A DNA stretch of 64,000 bases from an uncultured Prochlorococcus sp. (GCA_902564535.1 CACFBG010000003.1:51456-115455), one strand, 5' to 3'; counted from the stretch's first letter, positions 1 through 11,160 are shown. Numbers and translations: made by a program. Notes: a model not told the origin generated them from the sequence alone.

Positions 1-275
1 CTTGTGAATAAATTCTCATTTGTTAAAAATATATCTACTAATCTCGCAACAATCATATTTTCAAACTCAGCAAGGGCATTTATTGACTTCCTTCTAAGGT
101 TGATATCTTCATCATCTAGATAAACTATTAACCTATTAATTGATTCTTTCGAATAAAAAGCAATCATCTGAAAGATAGCCTTTTTATTAATATTTGGATT
201 AGGGTGAAGAAAATCCTCAAATAATGATTCTATCGAAGGTGCTATATCAACAATTCTTTTGCCTCCATTATCCAT
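1..275 (-). CDS. HEAT-repeat phycobilin lyase-like protein (CpeZ/CpeY type), C-terminus cut by window edge
   Basis: Reverse-strand translation MDNGGKRIVDIAPSIESLFEDFLHPNPNINKKAIFQMIAFYSKESINRLIVYLDDEDINLRRKSINALAEFENMIVARLVDIFLTNENLFT; HEAT-like, directly downstream of cpeA. Confidence 0.6.
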   Translation of the reverse strand, partial: MDNGGKRIVDIAPSIESLFEDFLHPNPNINKKAIFQMIAFYSKESINRLIVYLDDEDINLRRKSINALAEFENMIVARLVDIFLTNENLFT

Positions 276-298
276 TAATAAAAAAACACAGTAATCAA

Positions 299-769
299 CT
301 AGGAAAGTGCATTAATTAAATAATCAAGTAAGGCCTTAAACTCGGTTGCTGATTGCTGATCCATATCTTCTGGGATAGAAATACGATCTCTAAGGTATGC
401 AAAAGCCTCTATATATGCCGCTGTTGGCAAGCGATGAGCTCTAATAACCTCACGCATTCCAGCTATACCCCATTCGTCTAAAGGCCCAGTTCCACCTGTT
501 ACAAGACAATAATTGATAAGTCTTAAATAGTGATTAATATCTCGAACACATTTGTCCTTATTCTCTTGCTCATAAGAACTATTCGCTCCATATACAAAGT
601 CTACGGCTTCTGAAGAAAGCTTATCTATTTTAGAAGCAAGTTTTTCAGCAGCCTTCAATCGAGTAGGAGCTCTGTCCAAAGATCCCCTTACTGACTCTAT
701 GTCACTAATGCTTGGGAAGCGTCCTGCAGCATCAGCGGCAGTTAATACTGTTGTAACAGCTGATTTCAT
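299..769 (-). CDS. cpeA: Phycoerythrin alpha subunit (divergent)
   Basis: 156 aa, MKSAVTTVLTAADAAGRFPS...KCVRDINHYLRLINYCLVTGGTGPLDEWGIAGMREV typical CpeA. Confidence 0.95.
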   Translation of the reverse strand: MKSAVTTVLTAADAAGRFPSISDIESVRGSLDRAPTRLKAAEKLASKIDKLSSEAVDFVYGANSSYEQENKDKCVRDINHYLRLINYCLVTGGTGPLDEWGIAGMREVIRAHRLPTAAYIEAFAYLRDRISIPEDMDQQSATEFKALLDYLINALS

Positions 770-828
770 AATTAATTTACTATAGAAAGTGAAGAAAAAT
801 TAGTAATTAAGATTATGATGAATTTCAT

Positions 829-1395
<567 letters not shown>

Positions 1396-1580
1396 CTAAA
1401 CAACGATGTGGTTGAAGTGCTACGAATCCGTAAGGAAAAGCACCAATTACTAATTTACGCCCTGTTTTTATTCATTCACTGCTTATAGGAGTGGTCCGCA
1501 ACGCTTCGTAACTGAAATCGATTTAAAAAATTGATAAATCAATTAAGAGTCTCAGGCCAGCTGGTGCAATCAAATAGTAA

Positions 1581-1615
1581 AAACTATTTTAAATTCGTAG
1601 AATTTAAAATAGTTT
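1581..1615. repeat. Perfect 16-bp inverted repeat, 3-nt loop, in the cpeB upstream region
   Basis: AAACTATTTTAAATTC-GTA-GAATTTAAAATAGTTT. Confidence 0.9.
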
Positions 1616-1719
1616 AAAAATGTTTAGTTTAAGATAAATTTCAGAAGAAAATACCTTTTACAAAAGCTCTTGATAATTGTTTTTGTTATAAATAAGAAAG
1701 CATAAAAATTTCTCCTCTC

Positions 1720-1923
1720 ATGCACAAAGCAAACAAAGAAGAAATTGAATCATCTATTCTTATGCTAAAAGAATATGAAAATCGACTTATAAGTGAAATC
1801 AATCATATGGCAAAGAAATTAAAAATTCCAAAAGAGCAGATAGAAGTATCTCTCAAAAATCATGAAGAGCTTAATAAAATTAAACAAATAATAGCAAGAT
1901 TAATTAAAGAGAAAATGGATTAA
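1720..1923 (+). CDS. Small hypothetical protein (67 aa, charged, helical)
   Basis: Intact ORF MHKANKEEIESSILMLKEYENRLISEINHMAKKLK... Confidence 0.6.
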   Translation: MHKANKEEIESSILMLKEYENRLISEINHMAKKLKIPKEQIEVSLKNHEELNKIKQIIARLIKEKMD

Positions 1924-2203
1924 TTTAATTACTATAAAAGCTTTTTTGGATAAATACCTTTTGCTCTGATATTTGCCATGAAAATATCACCAGATAATAA
2001 TTAGCAATCGTTTCCTAAGACAGAATTTATAAATTCGTTTTATTTTTTATTGAACAATATGGGCAATCAAAGTTTATATTTTGACTACTAAGAAATAGAT
2101 AGTCTTCTTCTCTAGCCCTAAGTGGCGGCTGAGGTGGTGGCCGCTTAAGCCGTCAAACTTGTCTGAATGGCCATAAGGTTTATCTAACCGCAAAAGCTTC
2201 GGC

Positions 2204-4042
2204 TTGGGTGCTGCTTCTGTAATTCGCAGTGAAACGATTTCCGAGATAAGGCGATTACTCGCTTATTTACCTCGTCGACGTTTCCGAACCTTGCTTGTCT
2301 TAGTGCCGATTTCAATGTTGCCTGGGATAATTGACCTAGTCTCCATTGCGGTAGTTGGACGCTTAATGGGAGCTTTAGTTGGCTCCAAACTTGCAAATAT
2401 CATCCCAGGGCCAAGAATTTTTCAAGGTAATGGCATAGATCAAAGCCTATCGTTAATTGCAATTTTCATTGCACTAGCTTGGCTAGCTTCAACAACAAAA
2501 ATAACTTTAAGATTCTTTCAGTATCGTTTAACAGCTCAAGTTTGGGGTGACATATCTAATTTATTGCATACAAAATTGCTTCGACAAAATTATTCGTATC
2601 ACTTAAAACAAGGTAAAGGTAGATTTTCAGCATTGTTATTAAGTAATGCAAAAAGAGTTTCTGAATCAACAGTTACGCCTTTCTTGTTAATGCTTAGTGC
2701 AATACCTTCTGTCTTATTATTATCATTAGGGATTGTATTTATAGGAAAATTATTGTCAGTTGGACTCATAGTTTCATTAGTAATTGCATATTTAGTAATT
2801 TCATTAATTGCAACTCCTTACTTAAGGCATTCTGCAAAAGGGAGATTAAGAAATGAACAAAAGTCTTCAGGTCTTCTTTTAGAAATGCTAGGAACATTTC
2901 CAGATATTGAATTAAGTCAAACTCAATCATATTTTAATAAAAAATTTAGTTCTACAATTAGATCAACTCAAAGATATGTATGGGTAAGCGAGCTTTTACC
3001 AGAAATTCCTAGAATCTTAATTGAACCATTTGGAATTACTTTAATATTTGCAGTTGGAGCATTGCCAGCATTAATTAGTGGTGATCCTGAAAGGATTAGA
3101 GGAATTGTTCCTTTTCTTGCATCTGTTGCAGTTGCCGCATTAAGATTAACCCCTCCTTTACAAGATATATTTCGTTCAATCACGCAACTTCGAGGTGGAT
3201 TGCCTCAAGTGAGTGAACTTTTAGAGGTCCTTAATTTATCATCAGAAAAGCCAACCCTAACTACACCAGGTGTACCTTCTCCAGAAGGTCTTGCCCCAAG
3301 GAACACAATTAGCTTGAAAGGTATTAGTTATAGGTACAATGAAAATTCACCGTGGATTATCAACAATCTGAATCTTAATATTCCAGTTGGCTCAAGACTT
3401 GCTTTAGTAGGTAGAACAGGAAGCGGAAAAACAACCACAGCCAATCTGCTTTTAGGTTTACTACATCCTCAAAAAGGAAATCTAGAAATAGATGGTGTCC
3501 CTGTTACAGCATATGATTTACCAGCTTGGCAAGTTAATTGTGCACATGTTCCTCAATCCATTAATCTATTAAATGCAAATGTGATTGAAAATATTGCTTT
3601 CGGTGTAGAGGAAGAATTAGTTGAATTAGACAGAATTTGGGATGCTTTAGAATCAGCTCAATTAGCTGACTTTGTCATTGAACTACCGTATGGTTTATAT
3701 ACACCATTTGGAGAAAATGGTGTTCAATTATCAGGGGGTCAAAGGCAAAGGCTTGGTTTAGCAAGAGCATTTTATAGAAAAGCAAAGTTTTTAGTTTTAG
3801 ATGAAGCAACTAGTGCTCTTGATAACAGAACTGAATTAGATCTAATAGAAGCCTTACAGTTATTAGGGAGAAGATGTACAACCCTTGTTATTGCTCATAG
3901 ATTGAGTACGGTACAAAGATGTGATTGCATCTATGAATTTGAAAACTGTGGAATAAAAGCTTCTGGTACGTTTGATGAATTAATTCAATCCTCAAAAAGT
4001 TTTAGAGAACTTGCATCTTTAAGTCATAGGAATCCTATTTGA
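2204..4042 (+). CDS. ABC transporter, fused membrane-ATPase (MsbA-like exporter)
   Basis: Walker A GRTGSGKTTTANLL, signature LSGGQRQRLGLARAF, Walker B FLVLDEATSALD; TTG start. Confidence 0.9.
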   Translation: MGAASVIRSETISEIRRLLAYLPRRRFRTLLVLVPISMLPGIIDLVSIAVVGRLMGALVGSKLANIIPGPRIFQGNGIDQSLSLIAIFIALAWLASTTKITLRFFQYRLTAQVWGDISNLLHTKLLRQNYSYHLKQGKGRFSALLLSNAKRVSESTVTPFLLMLSAIPSVLLLSLGIVFIGKLLSVGLIVSLVIAYLVISLIATPYLRHSAKGRLRNEQKSSGLLLEMLGTFPDIELSQTQSYFNKKFSSTIRSTQRYVWVSELLPEIPRILIEPFGITLIFAVGALPALISGDPERIRGIVPFLASVAVAALRLTPPLQDIFRSITQLRGGLPQVSELLEVLNLSSEKPTLTTPGVPSPEGLAPRNTISLKGISYRYNENSPWIINNLNLNIPVGSRLALVGRTGSGKTTTANLLLGLLHPQKGNLEIDGVPVTAYDLPAWQVNCAHVPQSINLLNANVIENIAFGVEEELVELDRIWDALESAQLADFVIELPYGLYTPFGENGVQLSGGQRQRLGLARAFYRKAKFLVLDEATSALDNRTELDLIEALQLLGRRCTTLVIAHRLSTVQRCDCIYEFENCGIKASGTFDELIQSSKSFRELASLSHRNPI

Positions 4043-4045
4043 AAA

Positions 4046-5260
4046 TTATTTATATTTATAGGAGTAAATATTTTCAATACAAACTAGGGAGAATAAAAAC
4101 AACAATGAGATTAGGAATCCACCTAGAATTAAAATATTAGTAATTGATCCATATATAATCCATCCTGAAAAATAAATTGTAATTGCAATATTCAAAGGCC
4201 TGGAGGCATAAGATCCGAGGAATATAAAGCTCAATGTAATTAGGAATGGAATTATAAAGCAACCTAAAAAAGAAAAATCTCTAAGCAAATCACCTGCAAT
4301 TGTATAATTATTATATCCCCAAACTTGACTTCTTTCGATCGAATGAATTCCTGACCTCTCAATCAAAGGGTATAATCTAGATACAAGATTATATATCGGC
4401 AACAAAGTTCTTTCTCCCGCCCAATTAGGTTCTGGTAGTCTATTTAATAATTCTGTTAAAGTATTCAAATAAGAGAAACAATATCTTAGTACATCAGCAA
4501 ATAATATTTTTAATTCTGCGATTGATTGATGTCCATCTCTTAAAACCTTTGGCAATTGAGTAAAGATTGATATGCCGAGAATTCCTAACAAAAAGTTTAA
4601 AGGCCTAACAAAATTGACACGCCAATCCCAAAAGGCTGAAGCCAAGAACACAAAAACAATGAATGCCATTCCTGCTCTCCCAGAGGTTTGCAAGTCATTT
4701 AGAAAAATTGTCAGTACTGATAAAGCAACTAACAACAAAGAGTACGCCTTCCTTTGAATCCGATAACGAGAAAAAGCGAGACAAAATGAAGCAAAACATA
4801 GCCCATTAGGATAACTTAGCCATATTGGAACAACACTTTGCATTGCAATTGATGCGTTCCTTAAATTAGAAAAGAACTCCTTAGCTGTATCAACCAACTC
4901 AACATTAAAAAGGATATAAATCCAAGTAATAATCTGCAATATTAATGAAAATAATACTAGCCAATTGATACATCTATAATGATAGGTTAATTGTCTAATA
5001 TCTATATTTAAATGAGAATCCAAAAAAAGTTTTTTAGATCTACACAAGAATAATGCCAATGAGCAGCCCAGATAGGGGAGAAAAAAGACAAAGATACTAA
5101 CTAAAGATATGTTGCCTGGGACTGAAAATAGACTCTCAAATACTATACAGAAGAATACATAAATCGACGAGAAAACGACAGGAAATTTCCAGTCTAGATA
5201 TTGGATAGAGGCAGTGTCCCTAGACAAAACAAATTTATTCTTCCTAATAAAGAATAGCAA
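4046..5260 (-). CDS. Polytopic membrane protein, likely oligosaccharide repeat-unit polymerase (Wzy-like)
   Basis: 404 aa, many hydrophobic helices, next to glycosyltransferases. Confidence 0.6.
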   Translation of the reverse strand: MLFFIRKNKFVLSRDTASIQYLDWKFPVVFSSIYVFFCIVFESLFSVPGNISLVSIFVFFLPYLGCSLALFLCRSKKLFLDSHLNIDIRQLTYHYRCINWLVLFSLILQIITWIYILFNVELVDTAKEFFSNLRNASIAMQSVVPIWLSYPNGLCFASFCLAFSRYRIQRKAYSLLLVALSVLTIFLNDLQTSGRAGMAFIVFVFLASAFWDWRVNFVRPLNFLLGILGISIFTQLPKVLRDGHQSIAELKILFADVLRYCFSYLNTLTELLNRLPEPNWAGERTLLPIYNLVSRLYPLIERSGIHSIERSQVWGYNNYTIAGDLLRDFSFLGCFIIPFLITLSFIFLGSYASRPLNIAITIYFSGWIIYGSITNILILGGFLISLLFLFSLVCIENIYSYKYK

Positions 5261-5316
5261 TTAAATCACTTATAACAAGCATCGAATTATCATTATATTA
5301 AAAAATATTTATTGAT

Positions 5317-6390
5317 CTATAATTCCTTCAGAAGTTTTTCAACAATTGAAGCTGCGTTTGACCAATTATATAATTTTATACGTTCATTACCCTTAGCTAT
5401 AAGACTTTCGACCAACAAATTATCGGATAAAATATTTTTCATTGCATCTGCTAAGCAGAAAGGGTTTTTGGGGTCTATAAACAAACCAGCATCACCAATC
5501 ACCTCAGGTAAAGCACCTCGATTTGATGCTATTACAGGCGTTTCGCATGCCATAGCCTCTATTGCAGGCAATCCAAACCCTTCCCATAAGCTTGCAATAA
5601 TTAAAGAACTACAACTATTTAACAATATCAATCTATCTTCGTCGCTGACCCATGGAATCCATTTGCATCTGTCATTTACACATAAATCAATTGCTATCTT
5701 CTTAAGTTTTGGAGTATATCTTTTGTCTTGAGAACCTACAAACCACAACTCAATTTCCTGATCTTTTAACAATGATAATGATTGTAAAATAAGAGATATA
5801 TTCTTATGTGGGTCATGTCGTCCTAGAACAAGAAAAAAAGGTTTTCTTTGAAGCTTTAAAGGATATAATTTATCTGAATTATATCCTAAAGGGATAGTTA
5901 ATATCTTCTTACTAGGTACTTTTAATCTAGAATGAAGTTCTTTCGCTGTTACTTCAGAATTACAAAGAATTTTTGTAGCTTTATGTACTACTAAAGGGAC
6001 ATATATTAAATGATAACTTAAAAGAGGCGTAAGTTGAGGGTATCTAAGTGGAAGAAGATCATGTACTAAAACAATAGACTTTATATCTCTAAATAATGGG
6101 GCCTCTGGAAGAGGAGATAGAAAGAACTCAGCTTTAAACTTTTTAATTAAAGCAGGTACCTTATTTTGCGTCCAAACCAAACGTCTTAAATGACCTTTAG
6201 AGCCATATCTTGGAGAAAGATTATTAGGGATTTGAATACTACCCTTAGAAAAATATCCAATAGGGTCAAGAACTTGAACAAGTGTTTTATCTAATGATGT
6301 AGCAAGGTCTTTAGCTACAACGCCTATACCTGAAGGCTTGTTATCTAAATAACTACCGTTAAATAGAGCTAGAGGGCTTAAATTACTCAC
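5317..6390 (-). CDS. Glycosyltransferase family 4-type (GT1 superfamily)
   Basis: VLGRHDPHKNISLILQSL ... SLWEGFGLPAIEAMACETPVIASNRGALPEVIGDAG. Confidence 0.9.
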   Translation of the reverse strand: MSNLSPLALFNGSYLDNKPSGIGVVAKDLATSLDKTLVQVLDPIGYFSKGSIQIPNNLSPRYGSKGHLRRLVWTQNKVPALIKKFKAEFFLSPLPEAPLFRDIKSIVLVHDLLPLRYPQLTPLLSYHLIYVPLVVHKATKILCNSEVTAKELHSRLKVPSKKILTIPLGYNSDKLYPLKLQRKPFFLVLGRHDPHKNISLILQSLSLLKDQEIELWFVGSQDKRYTPKLKKIAIDLCVNDRCKWIPWVSDEDRLILLNSCSSLIIASLWEGFGLPAIEAMACETPVIASNRGALPEVIGDAGLFIDPKNPFCLADAMKNILSDNLLVESLIAKGNERIKLYNWSNAASIVEKLLKEL

Positions 6391-7265
6391 GTTAGAGGAT
6401 AGAAATATGCCTCAAGGCAGCCTCGCATTACAGCACAACTTCGCAATGGCTGCAAAGGAAATCTAATGGAAGCATTAATTAGTATACGAAGTGTTCTTAG
6501 GACAAGTACAAACCCTGGTCTATGGCGCTGTAGAAATCTTATGTAACTAGAGGTAGACAACCTAATCCTTCTCGCACAAGAAGTTCGACTGCCTTTACCT
6601 TTATTATGTCTAACACTAATCCAAGGCAACCATAAGACTGGAGAACATTGCCTAGAAAGTCTTAAACAAAGGTCCATATCTTCATAATACAAAGGTAATA
6701 ATTTTTCAAATCTGACTTTTGTTTTATGTGCTGAGGGTTTTAACAACATGCTGCATCCACTTACCCAATCAAGGAAAACTGGTTCCTCTTTTTTAGATTT
6801 TATTGTTTCATTATTGACTCGCCTACTTCGAAAATTAAGCCCTGGATCAATCCAACCTGCACTTTTTTCTAGATTCCCATCAGGATCTAAAACTGCTGTA
6901 CCAATAACAGCTGGAGAGGGCAATGAATCAATAGCGAGCTTCAAACGATTAATTGTCGATTGATCCGTGAGATGAATATCAGGATTTAACAACCACACCC
7001 AACCTTCCCAACCTTGACTCAATAATTCATCAAATCCTCGATTACAACCCTCAGAGAATCCCGCACCCTCAACTCCAGTAATTACAGAAATAGGAAATGA
7101 TGCATTTAAATGTACCGGTCCCGAACTATCAGGACTGTTATTGATTACTATCCATTTTTCAGGAGGCTCGGTCTGCAAGGAAAGATCCTTAGAGAGAGAC
7201 TTCAAAGCCTGATGGGAGTGATACGCAATTGTGAGTACCACTAGTCCAGGTTTTTGACTACTCAC
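6387..7265 (-). CDS. Glycosyltransferase family 2
   Basis: VIVINNSPDSSG-like N-terminus, EGAGFSEGCNRGFDELL, WLLNPDIHL, YYEDMDLCLRL motif; overlaps upstream GT by 4 nt. Confidence 0.85.
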   Translation of the reverse strand: MSSQKPGLVVLTIAYHSHQALKSLSKDLSLQTEPPEKWIVINNSPDSSGPVHLNASFPISVITGVEGAGFSEGCNRGFDELLSQGWEGWVWLLNPDIHLTDQSTINRLKLAIDSLPSPAVIGTAVLDPDGNLEKSAGWIDPGLNFRSRRVNNETIKSKKEEPVFLDWVSGCSMLLKPSAHKTKVRFEKLLPLYYEDMDLCLRLSRQCSPVLWLPWISVRHNKGKGSRTSCARRIRLSTSSYIRFLQRHRPGFVLVLRTLRILINASIRFPLQPLRSCAVMRGCLEAYFYPLT

Positions 7266-7428
7266 GAATCAAATATATTCGACCTTCCTTTATCCTGACA
7301 TTTTAATTACGAGTCAAACGATTTTTCAAATTTGGAATGCCTATTCTTCGCAAAGGCTCTATATGTAAAAAGTCTTAAAACTGTAATCTTCTGAAGCCTT
7401 AATCCTTTATAGGGCATACGATTAAACA

Positions 7429-9831
7429 ATGAGTTTTCTAGATGGACTTAACCCTGCTCAATCAAAGGCAGTAGATCATCATAATGGACCTTTATTGGTT
7501 GTTGCTGGGGCAGGGAGTGGGAAAACCAGAGCACTTACTCATCGCATTGCTCATCTCATAGGTAAACACGATATTGACCCTGCAGAAATTTTGGCAGTTA
7601 CTTTTACTAATAAGGCTGCTAAAGAAATGCGAGAAAGATTGGAAATTCTTTTAGCTCAAAAATTTGCTATTCAACAATTTGGTCAACCTTGGAGATCATT
7701 ACCACCAGTTGATCAAAGGTTTTTAAGAAATAAAGTCATAGAAAATATTACAAAGGATCTTTGGATTGGAACTTTTCATTCATTATTTTCAAGGTTATTA
7801 CGCTTTGATATAGATAAATTTAATGACAAAGAAGGACTTACATGGACTAGGCAATTCTCGATATATGATGAATCCGATGTATTAAGCCTCATCAAGGAAA
7901 TTGTTACTCAAGAAATGGGTTTAGACCCTAAACGTTTCGAACCCAAAAAAATCCGGTGGGCAATTAGCAATGCAAAAAATCAAGGTTTTCTACCTGACCA
8001 ATTAGAGTCCTTAGCAGACAACCCAAAAGATAGATTAATTGCAGAATCATATAAATTATATAGAAAATCATTAGCTTTAAATAATGCCCTTGATTTTGAT
8101 GATCTCCTTCTCCTTCCATTTAAATTGTTAGAGCAAAATGCACAAGTTAGATGTTATTGGCACAATCGCTTTAGGCATGTACTAATAGACGAGTATCAAG
8201 ATACTAACAGGACTCAATATGAACTGATCAAGTTATTAGTTACCAATGGAGATAATCCCTCACAATTTACAAATTGGAATAATCGCTCAGTATTTGTAGT
8301 AGGAGATGCAGATCAAAGTATATACAGCTTTCGTGCAGCTGATTTCAGAATACTTATGGGGTTTCAAGAAGACTTTGGAGATAATGCACCTGATCATGAA
8401 ACATTTACAATGGTTAAACTTGAAGATAACTATCGTTCTACATCAACGATTCTTGATGCTGCTAATGCTCTAATTGAAAATAATAATGAGAGAATTGATA
8501 AGACTTTAAGAGCAACTAAAAGTTCTGGTGAATTAATAAAAGTAACTCGTTGCGATGATGAAATTGCAGAAGCTGAGGCCGTTATACATAGGCTAAGGAT
8601 TCTTGAGGCTGGCAACCCAGACTTACATTGGGGCGAGATGGCTATTTTATATCGAACAAATGCACAATCAAGAGTAATAGAAGAATCTCTAGTTAGATGG
8701 CGAATACCTTATACAGTAATAGGAGGACTACGTTTTTATGATAGGAAAGAAATCAAAGATATAATTGCATATTTACGTTTGCTAATTAATACTGCAGATA
8801 GCATCAGTCTTCTTCGTGTAATTAATGTCCCTAAAAGAGGCATAGGCAAAACCACTATAGAACGTTTAACTGACGCTGCTAATCAATTAGGAATTACACT
8901 TTGGGATGTAGTAAGTGATCCAGAAGCTGTCAGATCCTTAGGAGGACGTTCAGCTAAAGGTGTTTTGGAATTTTGTGAAATTATTAATTATTTAAAAGAT
9001 CATCTTAACGAATCTAAACCCTCTGAAATTATTCAACTAATTGTAGAAAAAAGTGGGTATTTAAAACAACTTATTGAAGAATCAACTGACATAGCTGAAG
9101 AAAGAAGGCGTAATCTTCAGGAACTAATTAATGCTGCAATCCAATACGAAGAAGAAAATGACGCAGCAGATATTGTTGGTTTTTTAGAAGCATCGGCTCT
9201 AGCAACAGATATTGATAATAAAGATTTAGAAGCAAAAAGAGTTACTTTAATGACTCTACATAGTAGTAAAGGTTTAGAGTTTCAAGTTGTCAGCCTTGTA
9301 GGTATGGAACAAGGCTTATTCCCAAGTTATAGATCACTAAATGATTCTTCTTCTCTTGAAGAAGAGAGAAGATTATGTTATGTAGGAATTACTAGAGCAA
9401 AGGAAAGATTATTTATATCTCATGCTAATGAGAGACGTTTATGGAGTGGAATGAGAGAGCCTGCCATTCCATCAATATTCCTTAGTGAAATACCAGATGA
9501 ACTTTTAGAAGGTGATATTCCTTTATCTGGAGGAACAACAATAAGGCGAGAAGAACGTCTTAATCGATTAACTAGAGTTGATAGATATTCAGACAAAGAA
9601 AGTTCTTTGATTTCACCCAAGAATGCAGTAAGAAAGAGGAATTCACTGCCTAAACCTGGCAAAGATTGGGAAATTGGTGATTTAGTTAGACATTACAGCT
9701 TTGGGGAAGGTAAAGTTACACATATATTTGGCAATGGCGAAAAGAAAACCATTGCTGTTAAATTTAATGGCATGGGACCAAAAATCCTTGACCCTCGACT
9801 TGCACCTATAGAGCTATTGCAAAACAAATAA
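7429..9831 (+). CDS. UvrD/PcrA/Rep family ATP-dependent DNA helicase
   Basis: 800 aa, LNPAQSKAVDHHNGPLLVVAGAGSGKTRALTHRI, DEYQDTN, GDADQSIYSFRAAD, TLHSSKGLEF. Confidence 0.95.
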   Translation: MSFLDGLNPAQSKAVDHHNGPLLVVAGAGSGKTRALTHRIAHLIGKHDIDPAEILAVTFTNKAAKEMRERLEILLAQKFAIQQFGQPWRSLPPVDQRFLRNKVIENITKDLWIGTFHSLFSRLLRFDIDKFNDKEGLTWTRQFSIYDESDVLSLIKEIVTQEMGLDPKRFEPKKIRWAISNAKNQGFLPDQLESLADNPKDRLIAESYKLYRKSLALNNALDFDDLLLLPFKLLEQNAQVRCYWHNRFRHVLIDEYQDTNRTQYELIKLLVTNGDNPSQFTNWNNRSVFVVGDADQSIYSFRAADFRILMGFQEDFGDNAPDHETFTMVKLEDNYRSTSTILDAANALIENNNERIDKTLRATKSSGELIKVTRCDDEIAEAEAVIHRLRILEAGNPDLHWGEMAILYRTNAQSRVIEESLVRWRIPYTVIGGLRFYDRKEIKDIIAYLRLLINTADSISLLRVINVPKRGIGKTTIERLTDAANQLGITLWDVVSDPEAVRSLGGRSAKGVLEFCEIINYLKDHLNESKPSEIIQLIVEKSGYLKQLIEESTDIAEERRRNLQELINAAIQYEEENDAADIVGFLEASALATDIDNKDLEAKRVTLMTLHSSKGLEFQVVSLVGMEQGLFPSYRSLNDSSSLEEERRLCYVGITRAKERLFISHANERRLWSGMREPAIPSIFLSEIPDELLEGDIPLSGGTTIRREERLNRLTRVDRYSDKESSLISPKNAVRKRNSLPKPGKDWEIGDLVRHYSFGEGKVTHIFGNGEKKTIAVKFNGMGPKILDPRLAPIELLQNK

Positions 9832-9896
9832 AGAGAAACTATCTGTTCCATGGATAAAAAAAATTCTTATTAAACAAAGTTCTCTTTAAATTTAAT

Positions 9897-11153
9897 ATGT
9901 GTAGTTTATCTGAAGAAAATCATCACAATCTTTATCCTCAAATACCATGGACATTGTTAGAAGAAATTAATGAAATTGCGAAAAAGGAAGGCTTCAATCA
10001 TTTGTTTTTAGTAGGAGGGGCGATTAGAGATAGTCTTATAAATCAACTAACTCAAAATAAAGCAATAAAAATTAAGGATATAGATTTGTTATTAGAAGGT
10101 TCTGCAACTAAATTAGCAGAAAAGATTTTTTCTAAATTCGGCAAAGAAAGAGTTTCTTCACTTAAAAATCATCAATCATTTAATACTGTAGATATAGTGA
10201 TTGATGACATATTAATTGATATAGCAAGTGCAAGAACTGAAATTTATCCTGTACCAGCAGAAAACCCAATTGTAAGTTTAACAAATATAGAGCATGATTT
10301 ATCAAGAAGAGATTTCACCATTAATGCTATTGCAATGAATATTTCCAGTGGGGAACTTATTGATTTGCATAATGGAAAGGATTCTATTTATAAACATAAT
10401 CTAGATTTTATTCATTCGAAAAGTGTTAAAGAGGATCCAACAAGAATAATTCGTGGTGCACGTTATGCTGCTAAACTTAACTTTAGCTTAAGTTTAAATA
10501 GCATCAATCAAATAAAAGAAACTATAGAGAATTGGCCATGGCAATGGTCTCCGGAAATGAATTCATCTGATGCTCCAGCGGGATTGTCTACTAGGCTAAA
10601 ATTTGAAATAGAACGCTTACTTCAACAAGAGACATGGGTTGATGCAATAAATTTATTACAAGACTGGGGCGCATTAAAATTATTAGATGATAAAATTCAA
10701 GATGACTATTCTTGGGAAAAAAGAATAAATTTAGCAATCAAACTTGAACTTGAGCCATTAATAGGACTTATAGCTATTTCAGAAAATTCTTATAACCTAG
10801 CTAAAAGACTAGGGATCGCAGAAAAACAAAAACAATCGTTATATCAAACGGCTAAATTCGATGACTGGATCAAGAGATTAATGTCTGATAATAATGCTAA
10901 AGGATGGGAACCTTCGCAATGGAGTGAAGCAATTGAGTCAAACAATTGGACCGCTGAAGTTATTGCAATTTCAATATGCAAACAAATAGACAATTGGGAA
11001 CCATTATTTAAATGGCTGACCAAATGGAGGCATATCAAATCACCCATATCAGCTAAAGAACTTATAGAAAAAGGCTGGGAAACTGGCCCAAGTCTTGGCG
11101 AAGAACTTGCAAGACTTCGCGCTATAAATATCAACAAGAGTGAAAAGATCTAA
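9897..11153 (+). CDS. CCA tRNA nucleotidyltransferase / poly(A) polymerase family
   Basis: LVGGAIRDSL...DIDLLLEG, HDLSRRDFTINAIAMN, EDPTRIIRGARYAAKL. Confidence 0.9.
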   Translation: MCSLSEENHHNLYPQIPWTLLEEINEIAKKEGFNHLFLVGGAIRDSLINQLTQNKAIKIKDIDLLLEGSATKLAEKIFSKFGKERVSSLKNHQSFNTVDIVIDDILIDIASARTEIYPVPAENPIVSLTNIEHDLSRRDFTINAIAMNISSGELIDLHNGKDSIYKHNLDFIHSKSVKEDPTRIIRGARYAAKLNFSLSLNSINQIKETIENWPWQWSPEMNSSDAPAGLSTRLKFEIERLLQQETWVDAINLLQDWGALKLLDDKIQDDYSWEKRINLAIKLELEPLIGLIAISENSYNLAKRLGIAEKQKQSLYQTAKFDDWIKRLMSDNNAKGWEPSQWSEAIESNNWTAEVIAISICKQIDNWEPLFKWLTKWRHIKSPISAKELIEKGWETGPSLGEELARLRAININKSEKI

Positions 11154-11160
11154 AACTTTT

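Noticed and set aside
2184-2396. Minus-strand 70-aa ORF
   Set aside because: Antisense to the ABC exporter N-terminus; no homology recognised.
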